Assembly: GCF_946479965.1 (NCBI RefSeq)
Contig: NZ_CAMLHX010000070.1
Span: 1 to 19,368, forward strand
Direction of reading: 5' to 3'
Origin: an uncultured Mucilaginibacter sp.
Lineage (GTDB): Bacteria; Bacteroidota; Bacteroidia; Sphingobacteriales; Sphingobacteriaceae
DNA: 19,368 bases
Shown here: positions 6,981 to 12,851 of the stretch, piece by piece
Layout: the number at the start of each line of letters is the position of its first letter
Position numbering within the stretch: the stretch's first letter is position 1
Notes under the pieces: generated by a model
The model's database searches: none
Seen by the model: only the letters and a program-made list of their open reading frames with translations
Told to the model about the DNA's origin: nothing
Made by a program: the position numbers and the translations under genes

Positions 6981-6997
6981 GGTGGGAAAGTCCGGAG
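6963..6997. repeat. Degenerate GTCGGGAAGT-type repeat
   Basis: A stretch built from variants of (A)AGTC-GGGAAG: AGTCGGGAAGTGC, GGTGGGAAAGTCCGG. The same core, AGTCGGGAAGT, recurs at 15363 in another intergenic region. It overlaps the upstream part of the gltX promoter. It looks like a low-complexity dispersed repeat. Confidence 0.4.
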
Positions 6998-7010
6998 CAT
7001 GTAATTTTAA

Positions 7011-7092
7011 GCGGAAAGCTAAAAGCAGAAAGACTAAGGCTAATTACCTCTGCTTTTTAAGCTTTCTGCTTTCCACTTTAAGCTTTTAGCTT
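7011..7092. repeat. Overlapping inverted repeats of AAGC/GCTT units
   Basis: Two interleaved perfect 11-base inverted repeats: AAGCTAAAAGC (7016-7026) with GCTTTTAGCTT (7082-7092), and AAAGCAGAAAG (7022-7032) with CTTTCTGCTTT (7062-7072). The whole stretch is made of variants of AAGCnnAAAGC and its complement. It fills the gap upstream of the sensor kinase gene; no clear TAnnTTTG promoter for that gene was found (only GTTATTTG at 7102-7109). Confidence 0.5.
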
Positions 7093-7117
7093 AAAAATAG
7101 CGTTATTTGAAAAACAT

Positions 7118-8362
7118 ATGATAAACGCGTACCAAAACAGGCGGCTCTGGAACTACATTTTGTTGTTTTTCGCAACGATAATAGCAAGCGGATCGCTAAT
7201 GTATACAAGGTATCTTGTTAAAAAAATAGCACAGTCTGAGCGATCTCGTGCGCAGATTTGGTCATTAAGTATAAAGGAGACCGTTACCGCTGATAACAAT
7301 ACGTCACTTGCTTACGTATCTACTGTTCGCGATAGCTCAATAGTACCCGCTATTGTTACCAATGAAAAAGGCGACATACTTTACGTAAGAGGGCTTGATA
7401 GTACAAAAACCCCTATAGACATACCACCCGACATGGCTGCTGACAAAAAAGCGCCTAAATATGATCCGGAGTATTTTAATGCTCAGCGAGAGGTCATGGA
7501 ATCGCAACACGAGCCTTTTAGAATAAATTTACCACCAGCAGCCGGCAATCCTCATCCGTATTGGTGGGTTTATTACAAAGATTCAGACCTCCTTACCCAG
7601 TTAAGGTTGTTTCCTTACGTGCAGCTTTCCGTTATTGCTATATTCCTTTTATTGGCTTATGCTGCGTTTAATTCATCCCGTAAATCAGAACAAAACCAGG
7701 TTTGGGTGGGCTTAGCCAAAGAAACGGCACACCAGCTGGGGACACCAATTTCATCATTAATGGCCTGGCTGGAGCTATTGAAGGATAAGTTTAATGCCGA
7801 AGAAGACCCGTTAATGGCCGAAATGGGGAATGATATAAAACGGCTGGAGATAATAGCCGATCGTTTCTCTAAGATAGGCTCGGTACCTAAACTGGACACT
7901 TTGGTGGTTTATGATGTTGTAAAAGATTTTGTGGATTATTTTAGGGTACGCGTAAGCAGGAATATAAGTTTTGAAGTAACCGGGGATACCAGTGTTAAGG
8001 CCGGCTTGAACGTGCCTTTATTTGATTGGGTTACAGAGAACCTGCTTAAAAACGCGGTGAACGCCATAGAAGGTAAGGGTGATATTAAGGTAAATATATC
8101 AACCAATAAGGTAAAGGACCAGATATTTATTGACATAAGCGACACGGGTAGAGGCATACCCCGCAGTAAATTCGTCAGGGTTTTTCAGCCGGGCTATACC
8201 ACACGCAAACGTGGCTGGGGTTTAGGCCTATCATTAACCAAACGTATAGTAGAGAATTATCATAACGGACATATTTTTGTGCGCGAGTCTGAACTGGGTA
8301 AGGGCACAACTTTCCGCATCACTTTAAAAAATATCAGAACAAATGACACCACCGAAGCCTGA
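7118..8362 (+). CDS. Membrane sensor histidine kinase (orphan)
   Basis: Two-component sensor kinase, 414 residues, that phosphorylates itself on His in response to an unknown signal. Membrane segments lie at about 11-30 and 166-184 and bracket a periplasmic sensor region of about 135 residues with no recognisable motif. The phosphoacceptor is His205 in KETAHQLGTPISSLMAW; HQLGTP differs from the usual HELRTP, a variant seen in Bacteroidota kinases. The ATPase domain is complete: N box ENLLKNAVNAI, G1 box DISDTGRGIP, G2 box RGWGLGLSLTKRI and GKGTTFRITL at the end. No response regulator gene is adjacent. Its 3' end overlaps the DinB-family gene by 20 bases, so the two are co-transcribed. Confidence 0.93.
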   Translation: MINAYQNRRLWNYILLFFATIIASGSLMYTRYLVKKIAQSERSRAQIWSLSIKETVTADNNTSLAYVSTVRDSSIVPAIVTNEKGDILYVRGLDSTKTPIDIPPDMAADKKAPKYDPEYFNAQREVMESQHEPFRINLPPAAGNPHPYWWVYYKDSDLLTQLRLFPYVQLSVIAIFLLLAYAAFNSSRKSEQNQVWVGLAKETAHQLGTPISSLMAWLELLKDKFNAEEDPLMAEMGNDIKRLEIIADRFSKIGSVPKLDTLVVYDVVKDFVDYFRVRVSRNISFEVTGDTSVKAGLNVPLFDWVTENLLKNAVNAIEGKGDIKVNISTNKVKDQIFIDISDTGRGIPRSKFVRVFQPGYTTRKRGWGLGLSLTKRIVENYHNGHIFVRESELGKGTTFRITLKNIRTNDTTEA

Positions 8363-8852
8363 AGAGTACTCGCCCCTGATGGGCAACTACATTAAACTGG
8401 TAGCTGATGCTGCCGATATTATTAGCGTGCTTGAACAGCAAAATACAACAGTTTTTGAGCTGTTTAACAACCTGAACGAGGAAAAAGCCCTGTATGCTTA
8501 TGGACCGGATAAATGGACGCTTAAGCAAGTTATAGGACATATAATTGATGCGGAGCGAACTTTCGCTTACCGGGCTTATGCGTTCTCGCGCGGGCAGGCC
8601 GAGTTGCCGGGTTTTGATGAGAATACGTATGTGGAACGCGGCGGTTTTAACAGCCGGCCTATTCAGGACCTGGCCGCTGAGTTTAAAGCGGTAAGAGCAG
8701 CTAATTTGTATTTTATCCGTGCGCTGAGTGAAGATCAATTGACAATTACGGCCATTTCAAATAGCATTCCCACATCTGTACGCGCATTGGTGTATGTAAT
8801 GGCGGGGCATGTACAACACCATTCGAATATTGTGAAGGAAAGATACTTTTAA
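8343..8852 (+). CDS. DinB/YfiT-family putative metal-dependent protein
   Basis: Protein of 169 residues with the DinB-like four-helix bundle pattern. The likely metal-binding histidines are His66 in VIGHIIDAERTFAYRA and His156 and His160 in MAGHVQHHSNIVKERY, with the spacing typical of DinB_2 proteins. Family members include thiol-dependent S-transferases linked to bacillithiol and many proteins of unknown function, so the substrate is unknown. The ATG at 8343 lies inside the end of the sensor kinase gene (20-base overlap), indicating translational coupling, though a functional link with the kinase is not established. A strong palindrome follows 10 bases after the stop. Confidence 0.85.
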   Translation: MTPPKPEEYSPLMGNYIKLVADAADIISVLEQQNTTVFELFNNLNEEKALYAYGPDKWTLKQVIGHIIDAERTFAYRAYAFSRGQAELPGFDENTYVERGGFNSRPIQDLAAEFKAVRAANLYFIRALSEDQLTITAISNSIPTSVRALVYVMAGHVQHHSNIVKERYF

Positions 8853-8862
8853 GGCAAATTGT

Positions 8863-8907
8863 CACCAACAATAGCGATGGGTTTGAAACCCATCGCTATT
8901 GTTGGTG
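8863..8907. repeat. Perfect 45-base palindrome between convergent genes
   Basis: Two 22-base arms (8863-8884 and 8886-8907) are exact reverse complements around a single G at 8885, with the outermost arm sequence CACCAACAATAGCG. As RNA it forms a very stable hairpin with a TTTGAAA loop on either strand. It lies between the convergent DinB-family and DUF6249-like genes and probably ends both transcripts, but no T-run follows on either strand. It could also be one copy of a dispersed element. Confidence 0.75.
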
Positions 8908-8913
8908 AATAAG

Positions 8914-9270
8914 CTATCCCTCTTTACTTGACTCTTTCTTTTCTATCAGATAAGCTGCAAGCAGGCCCAATCCTCCAAAGAAAGCTATCATTGCAAAATA
9001 TATCGCTGTAGCATCAGCATCTTCGGGCAATGCGTTCCATTCCACAAAAAAGGCTAAAAATAAACCTATACCGCAACCAATTAACAGCATAGCCGTGGTT
9101 AATACATAATTGCGGCTGCCGGGTTTGTCAATCTGCAAACGAGGGTCCATGCCCCGCTCTATCATGGCCATTTTCTCCTTATTACGAAGGTAAACAATGC
9201 CAAAAACCAGTAAAAAGAATCCCAGAGATGTGAAAATCGGGATAAGGAAAACTAAACGTTCTGCGTCCAT
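8914..9270 (-). CDS. DUF6249-like small inner-membrane protein
   Basis: Membrane protein of 118 residues with three hydrophobic segments at about 6-26, 58-76 and 90-108 and a Lys/Glu-rich C-terminal tail. The motif MAMIERGMDP after the first segment is typical of the DUF6249 family, which is common in Bacteroidota and often lies next to an ECF sigma factor gene. Here it is divergent from one, with 194 bases between the two starts. This suggests a link with the envelope-stress regulation of the neighbouring genes, but the biochemical role is unknown. The family assignment is from memory of the motif. Confidence 0.7.
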   Translation of the reverse strand: MDAERLVFLIPIFTSLGFFLLVFGIVYLRNKEKMAMIERGMDPRLQIDKPGSRNYVLTTAMLLIGCGIGLFLAFFVEWNALPEDADATAIYFAMIAFFGGLGLLAAYLIEKKESSKEG

Positions 9271-9424
9271 ATTGTTAAAAATTAATTAGTTTTTTGTTGT
9301 AACAGCAGCACTTTTGCTGTGTAATTGTTAGCTATGACTACCTTATTTTTAAACAGGTTACGCCTGGTTGCATTTTTTTAAAAATATCCAATGTTCGTTA
9401 AAATCTTATATTTATATAACAGGG

Positions 9425-9450
9425 TGTAACCTCAATAAAGTTTGCGTAGT
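9425..9450 (+). promoter_or_regulatory. Possible ECF-type promoter of the sigma factor operon
   Basis: TGTAAC at 9425-9430 followed after 14 bases by CGTA at 9445-9448 resembles ECF sigma promoters (AAC in the -35 element, CGT in the -10 element). This would fit autoregulation, although the spacer is shorter than usual. A second TGTAAC occurs at 9298-9303 without a partner. No TAnnTTTG element was found here. Confidence 0.3.
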
Positions 9451-9464
9451 CATACCCGCATTAA

Positions 9465-10046
9465 ATGCAAAGTAAGCTTACCGACATTGAACTGATACAG
9501 CGCACGCTGATAGGCGACCAGCAGGCCTATGCCCTATTGGTAAAAACTTATCAGCGGTATGTTTTTACGCTGGCCCTGCGCTTTACCAAAAGTCGCGAGG
9601 ATGCAGAGGAGGTAGCACAAGATAGCTTTATCAAAGTTTACAAGGCACTAAGCTCATTTAAGCAGGAGTCGAAATTTAGTACCTGGTTATATACCATTGT
9701 CTATACAACGGCAATGACCAGTTTACGGAAACGAAACACTAATACCGTTGCGTTAGACGACGAGGACAATTTTACTCAGGTAGAAAACGCAACTTCCGCA
9801 ACAGATATTAATAATGCCGAGAATCGGTCGAGATCGTTTTACCTTAACCAGGCTATATCGCAATTATCTGCTGATGATGCGGCTGTATTAACGCTGTTTT
9901 ATCATGCAGAACAATCATTAGAAGAAATAGCGCTTATTATGGATATTGAAACCAATGGCGTTAAAATAAAATTATTCAGGGCGCGCCGGCGGTTAAAAGA
10001 AAAACTGGAACGCAATTTAAAACATGAGGTGAAAGAACTGATATGA
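9465..10046 (+). CDS. ECF-type RNA polymerase sigma factor
   Basis: Alternative sigma factor of the extracytoplasmic function class, 193 residues. Region 2 (about residues 24-92) includes RYVFTLALRFTKSREDAEEV and FSTWLYTIVYTTAMTSLRKR, which bind core polymerase and the -10 element. Region 4 (about 133-186) ends in the helix-turn-helix SLEEIALIMDIETNGVKIKL and ARRRLKEKL, which contacts the -35 element. Regions 1.1 and 3 are absent, as in ECF factors. The stop codon overlaps the start of the following membrane protein gene by four bases, the usual arrangement of a sigma factor with its anti-sigma factor. Confidence 0.93.
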   Translation: MQSKLTDIELIQRTLIGDQQAYALLVKTYQRYVFTLALRFTKSREDAEEVAQDSFIKVYKALSSFKQESKFSTWLYTIVYTTAMTSLRKRNTNTVALDDEDNFTQVENATSATDINNAENRSRSFYLNQAISQLSADDAAVLTLFYHAEQSLEEIALIMDIETNGVKIKLFRARRRLKEKLERNLKHEVKELI

Positions 10047-10537
10047 ACAACATGGAAGAAAAACTGTGGGACTATATTGACGGCACCTGCAGCGGGGAAG
10101 AGCGTTTAGCCATTGCTGCATTAATTGAAAAAGATGAGAGCTGGCGTAAGGCCTTCAATGATATGCTGGAGATCAATGGTGATGTATCTGCTCTCAGCTT
10201 AGAAGAGCCTTCTATGGCTTTTTCATACAAGGTTATGGAAGGGATACGTGCCCATGAGGCAGCCAGGCCTTTAAAAACAGCTACCAACAATTATATTATA
10301 AGTGCAATTGCGGGCTTTTTTATTTTCTCTATCGTAGTGTTAATAGTGTATTTGCTCTTCGGCATACCGCAAAGCGTAGGCAGCGGTAGTGTAAACCTCA
10401 AGTTGCCTGATTTTTCTGCATTAGCAAGTACAAGCGCGATAAAAATTTTCTTTTATGCGGATGTAATGCTATTGCTATTTTTGGTTGATGCCTTTTTGAG
10501 GAGGAAACGTGGTGTTAATGTCCCAAAAAGTGTCTAA
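10043..10537 (+). CDS. Putative membrane-bound anti-sigma factor
   Basis: Membrane protein of 164 residues. The cytoplasmic N-terminal part (about 1-80), with EKLWDYIDGTCSGEERLAIAAL and ESWRKAFNDML, resembles the sigma-binding domain of Bacteroidota anti-sigma factors. The HxxxCxxC zinc motif of the ZAS family is absent; only one Cys (Cys16) is seen. Hydrophobic segments lie at about 84-107 and 132-151, placing both ends in the cytoplasm, with a short periplasmic loop. The ATG at 10043 overlaps the sigma factor stop codon (ATGA), so the products are made in step. It probably holds the sigma factor inactive at the membrane. Assignment rests on context and N-terminal character; an in-frame ATG three codons downstream is an alternative start. 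Confidence 0.75.
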   Translation: MNNMEEKLWDYIDGTCSGEERLAIAALIEKDESWRKAFNDMLEINGDVSALSLEEPSMAFSYKVMEGIRAHEAARPLKTATNNYIISAIAGFFIFSIVVLIVYLLFGIPQSVGSGSVNLKLPDFSALASTSAIKIFFYADVMLLLFLVDAFLRRKRGVNVPKSV

Positions 10538-10570
10538 AAATATAAACAGCGTGTTCGGGTTTTTTAGACA
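10531..10570. repeat. Inverted repeat over the anti-sigma stop codon
   Basis: Perfect 10-base arms, TGTCTAAAAA (10531-10540) and TTTTTAGACA (10561-10570), enclose 20 bases. The stop codon at 10535-10537 lies in the left arm. It may form the first part of the 3' end of the operon transcript. Confidence 0.45.
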
Positions 10571-10669
10571 GTTTTAGGCGCCACATTGCCTTACTTGATC
10601 AAAAAAGCGTGTTTTAACAATTACAACAGGAATGAAAATTTTGGTATAGTAATTGTATAAATAGGAATG

Positions 10670-10687
10670 AACCGGTACTTACCGGTT
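10670..10687. repeat. Short palindrome AACCGGTA-CT-TACCGGTT
   Basis: Perfect 8-base arms around CT. It lies between the operon end and the terminator at 10711, downstream of an AT-rich stretch (TATAAATA near 10656). It could be a hairpin in a short transcript or a protein-binding site. Confidence 0.4.
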
Positions 10688-10710
10688 TAATTGTGATAAG
10701 GTTTAGGTTG

Positions 10711-10750
10711 AATGCCCCTAAGAAGCAAGTTCGAAGGGGCATTTATTTTT
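10711..10750 (+). terminator. Rho-independent terminator, plus strand
   Basis: AATGCCCCT (10711-10719) pairs with AGGGGCATT (10735-10743) around a 15-base loop, and a T-rich tail follows to 10751. The minus strand lacks a T-run, so it stops plus-strand transcripts. It lies about 170 bases after the anti-sigma gene and abuts the stop codon of the convergent symporter gene. Confidence 0.75.
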
Positions 10751-12447
10751 TATGCCGTTTTTACCTTATCCTCAAAAAACATATTAGCTATTAATGCCAA
10801 CACGATAACTAATATACAGCCTATAGCGTTCAGCCATAAATAGGCAACTACCTCATAATATCCGCAGATACAAATAACAATTTCTGATATAACCGCAGCT
10901 ATAAATACTGCCGAACCTTTTATCTTTTTTATATAAAAAGCCGTTACAAAAACCCCTAATATAGTACCGTAGATATAAGATCCCAATTGATTTACCGCCT
11001 CCAGCAAATTACCCAGCTTACTTGCATAAAGCGCCATGGCAATACACACCAACCCCCAAAATACGGTGGCCGCGCGGGATGCGTTCAAATAATTTTGATC
11101 CGATGCGGTTTTGTTAACACCGCGCTTATAAATATCAATAACGGTTGTTGACGCTAACGAGTTAAGCGCGCTTGCTGTTGATCCCATGGACGCCATAAAC
11201 ACAATGGCTATGAGCAGACCAATTAATCCCCTAGGCAAATAGTGCGTTACAAAGTTCAGGAACACATAGTTGGTATCGTTGGTGTCGGCTTGGGCGTTGT
11301 TCTTTTTCATCACCGCCATGCCATCTTTCCTTATCTTGCCAAGGGCATCTTCGGTTTTCTGTAATTGTTCTTTCGCTTGTTGTATACGAGCGTCGTTCTT
11401 ACTGTCGATAGCGTTAATCAGTTCGTTGGCAGTAGTTTTTCTTTGCTCAAATGCTGCCGTATATTCGGTTTCCAGTTTATCATACTCGCCGGCGTATTCA
11501 CTTTTTTGCACCTGCTTTACCTCGTACTGGTTAAAAAACATAGGCGGCCGGTTAAACTGATAGAACGCAAACACCAACACCCCTATCAGCAAAATGCAAA
11601 ACTGCATAGGTATTTTGATCAGCCCGTTCATGATAAGGCCCATCCTGCTTTGCCCAACGGAGCTGCCGGTTAAATAACGCCCTACTTGGCTCTGGTCTGT
11701 ACCAAAATAAGATAGCTGCAAAAAGAAACCGCCTATTATGCCGCTCCATATATTGTAACGATTGTTGGGATCAAATTTCCAATCTATCACATTCATGCGG
11801 CCCAGTTTGCCGGCCAGTTTCAGCGCGTGACCAAAGCCAACGTTTTGAGGCAGCAGCGCAACTACCATAGCCCCGGCTGCAAACATCCCCAAAAAGATGA
11901 TGCTCATTTGCAGCAGTTGGGTGTATGATACCGCCTTTGTGCCGCCGTAAACGGTATAGAAAATCACTAATCCGCCTATAAACAGGGTAGTGTAAGTAGT
12001 ATTGATATTAAGAATGGTTGAAAGGATGATAGACGGCGCATAGATAGTAATACCTGTTGAAAGCCCACGCTGCACCAAAAAAAGAAAAGCTACCAATGAG
12101 CGCGTCTTCAGGTCAAATCGCTGCTCAAGGTACTCGTAAGCGGTATAAACTTTAAGGCGATGAAAAATGGGGACGAAGGTTATACAGAGTACGATCATGG
12201 CCAGCGGCAGCCCGAAGTAGAACTGCACGAAGCGCATCCCGTCTGAATAAGCCTGACCGGGAGCTGAAAGGAAGGTGATGGCGCTGGCTTGTGTAGCCAT
12301 TACCGAAAGCCCTATATGATACCAGGGAAGGGATCGCCCGCCTACAAAGTATTGATCAATGTTTTTGGTAGCGCCGCTCTTCCATATACCATAAACTACT
12401 ATGGTTAGAAGGGTAACGACGAGAACGATCCAGTCTATTACGCTCAT
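10750..12447 (-). CDS. Sodium:solute symporter (SSS family)
   Basis: Inner-membrane transporter of 565 residues, of the family that couples uptake of sugars, amino acids or organic anions to sodium. It has about 13 hydrophobic segments. QYFVGGRSLPWYHIGLSVMA near the N-terminus and the Ser/Thr-rich MGSTASALNSLAST at 421-434, the expected region of the Na2 sodium site, are family hallmarks. A charged, Lys/Glu/Gln-rich insert of about 80 residues (308-390) with coiled-coil character lies between membrane segments, longer than in most SSS proteins. The ATG at 12447 overlaps the stop of a 42-residue membrane protein gene (ATGA), and that gene overlaps a 61-residue one, so the three are translated together. 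The PIG-L deacetylase gene upstream suggests a sugar-derived substrate; this is inference. Confidence 0.92.
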   Translation of the reverse strand: MSVIDWIVLVVTLLTIVVYGIWKSGATKNIDQYFVGGRSLPWYHIGLSVMATQASAITFLSAPGQAYSDGMRFVQFYFGLPLAMIVLCITFVPIFHRLKVYTAYEYLEQRFDLKTRSLVAFLFLVQRGLSTGITIYAPSIILSTILNINTTYTTLFIGGLVIFYTVYGGTKAVSYTQLLQMSIIFLGMFAAGAMVVALLPQNVGFGHALKLAGKLGRMNVIDWKFDPNNRYNIWSGIIGGFFLQLSYFGTDQSQVGRYLTGSSVGQSRMGLIMNGLIKIPMQFCILLIGVLVFAFYQFNRPPMFFNQYEVKQVQKSEYAGEYDKLETEYTAAFEQRKTTANELINAIDSKNDARIQQAKEQLQKTEDALGKIRKDGMAVMKKNNAQADTNDTNYVFLNFVTHYLPRGLIGLLIAIVFMASMGSTASALNSLASTTVIDIYKRGVNKTASDQNYLNASRAATVFWGLVCIAMALYASKLGNLLEAVNQLGSYIYGTILGVFVTAFYIKKIKGSAVFIAAVISEIVICICGYYEVVAYLWLNAIGCILVIVLALIANMFFEDKVKTA

Positions 12448-12572
12448 CTATAGTAGAGCGTGATGAGCGAGAACATGATGATAAGGAATACCAGCCAAAC
12501 TATAACTACACCATAAAACTGGTTCCAGCTACGTATAAAGGGTGGTAATTCAGTATCAGACGTGTTTTTCAT
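12444..12572 (-). CDS. 42-residue single-pass membrane protein coupled to the symporter
   Basis: A short open frame reads MKNTSDTELPPFIRSWNQFY, then GVVIVWLVFLIIMFSLITLY, then YR and a stop. It has a polar, likely cytoplasmic N-terminus and one membrane helix at about residues 21-40. Evidence that it is real: its ATG lies inside the end of the 61-residue gene (17-base overlap), its TGA overlaps the symporter ATG as ATGA, and its composition is that of a membrane helix, not random. Small membrane partners of sodium symporters are known elsewhere (YhdT with PanF, DUF4212 proteins with acetate-type symporters), so an accessory subunit role is plausible. I cannot name a family. Confidence 0.75.
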   Translation of the reverse strand: MKNTSDTELPPFIRSWNQFYGVVIVWLVFLIIMFSLITLYYR

Positions 12573-12741
12573 GACCTTTAACGAAGGTTCTCAGGAAGAA
12601 CCCGGCGAATAACAGGCCGGTAACGCCTAAACCAATTGTAAAGCCGATGCTAACGCCGGTAACTACACCAATAAATAAACCGGTTAACATTGCAACCAGG
12701 TAGTAAATAGAATAGAAATTATTGTCTTCGTGTTGTTTCAT
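12556..12741 (-). CDS. 61-residue two-helix membrane protein
   Basis: Small membrane protein with hydrophobic, glycine-rich segments at about 12-30 and 33-50 (LVAMLTGLFIGVVTGVSIGF, then GLGVTGLLFAGFFLR), a charged N-terminus and a basic, His-containing C-terminus. The GxxxG-like spacing suggests tight helix packing. It is the first gene of the unit with the 42-residue protein and the symporter and has a good promoter about 20 bases upstream. No family is recognised. A structural or regulatory role with the symporter is inferred from the overlapping gene arrangement. Confidence 0.75.
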   Translation of the reverse strand: MKQHEDNNFYSIYYLVAMLTGLFIGVVTGVSIGFTIGLGVTGLLFAGFFLRTFVKGHEKHV

Positions 12742-12761
12742 GTTGTTATTATGTAGTAGGG

Positions 12762-12793
12762 CAAAAGTAATTGATTATGCGGTGTATAACAAG
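12762..12793 (-). promoter_or_regulatory. Promoter of the small-protein/symporter operon
   Basis: Minus strand: CTTG at 12793-12790, a 20-base spacer and TACTTTTG at 12769-12762, which matches TAnnTTTG. Transcription would start near 12758, about 17 bases before the ATG at 12741. It separates this unit from the deacetylase gene upstream. Confidence 0.55.
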
Positions 12794-12851
12794 CTAAAAT
12801 TTCAATTGTAACAGGCTTCTTATTTAATTAGGTTTTCCTATCAATCAATCC

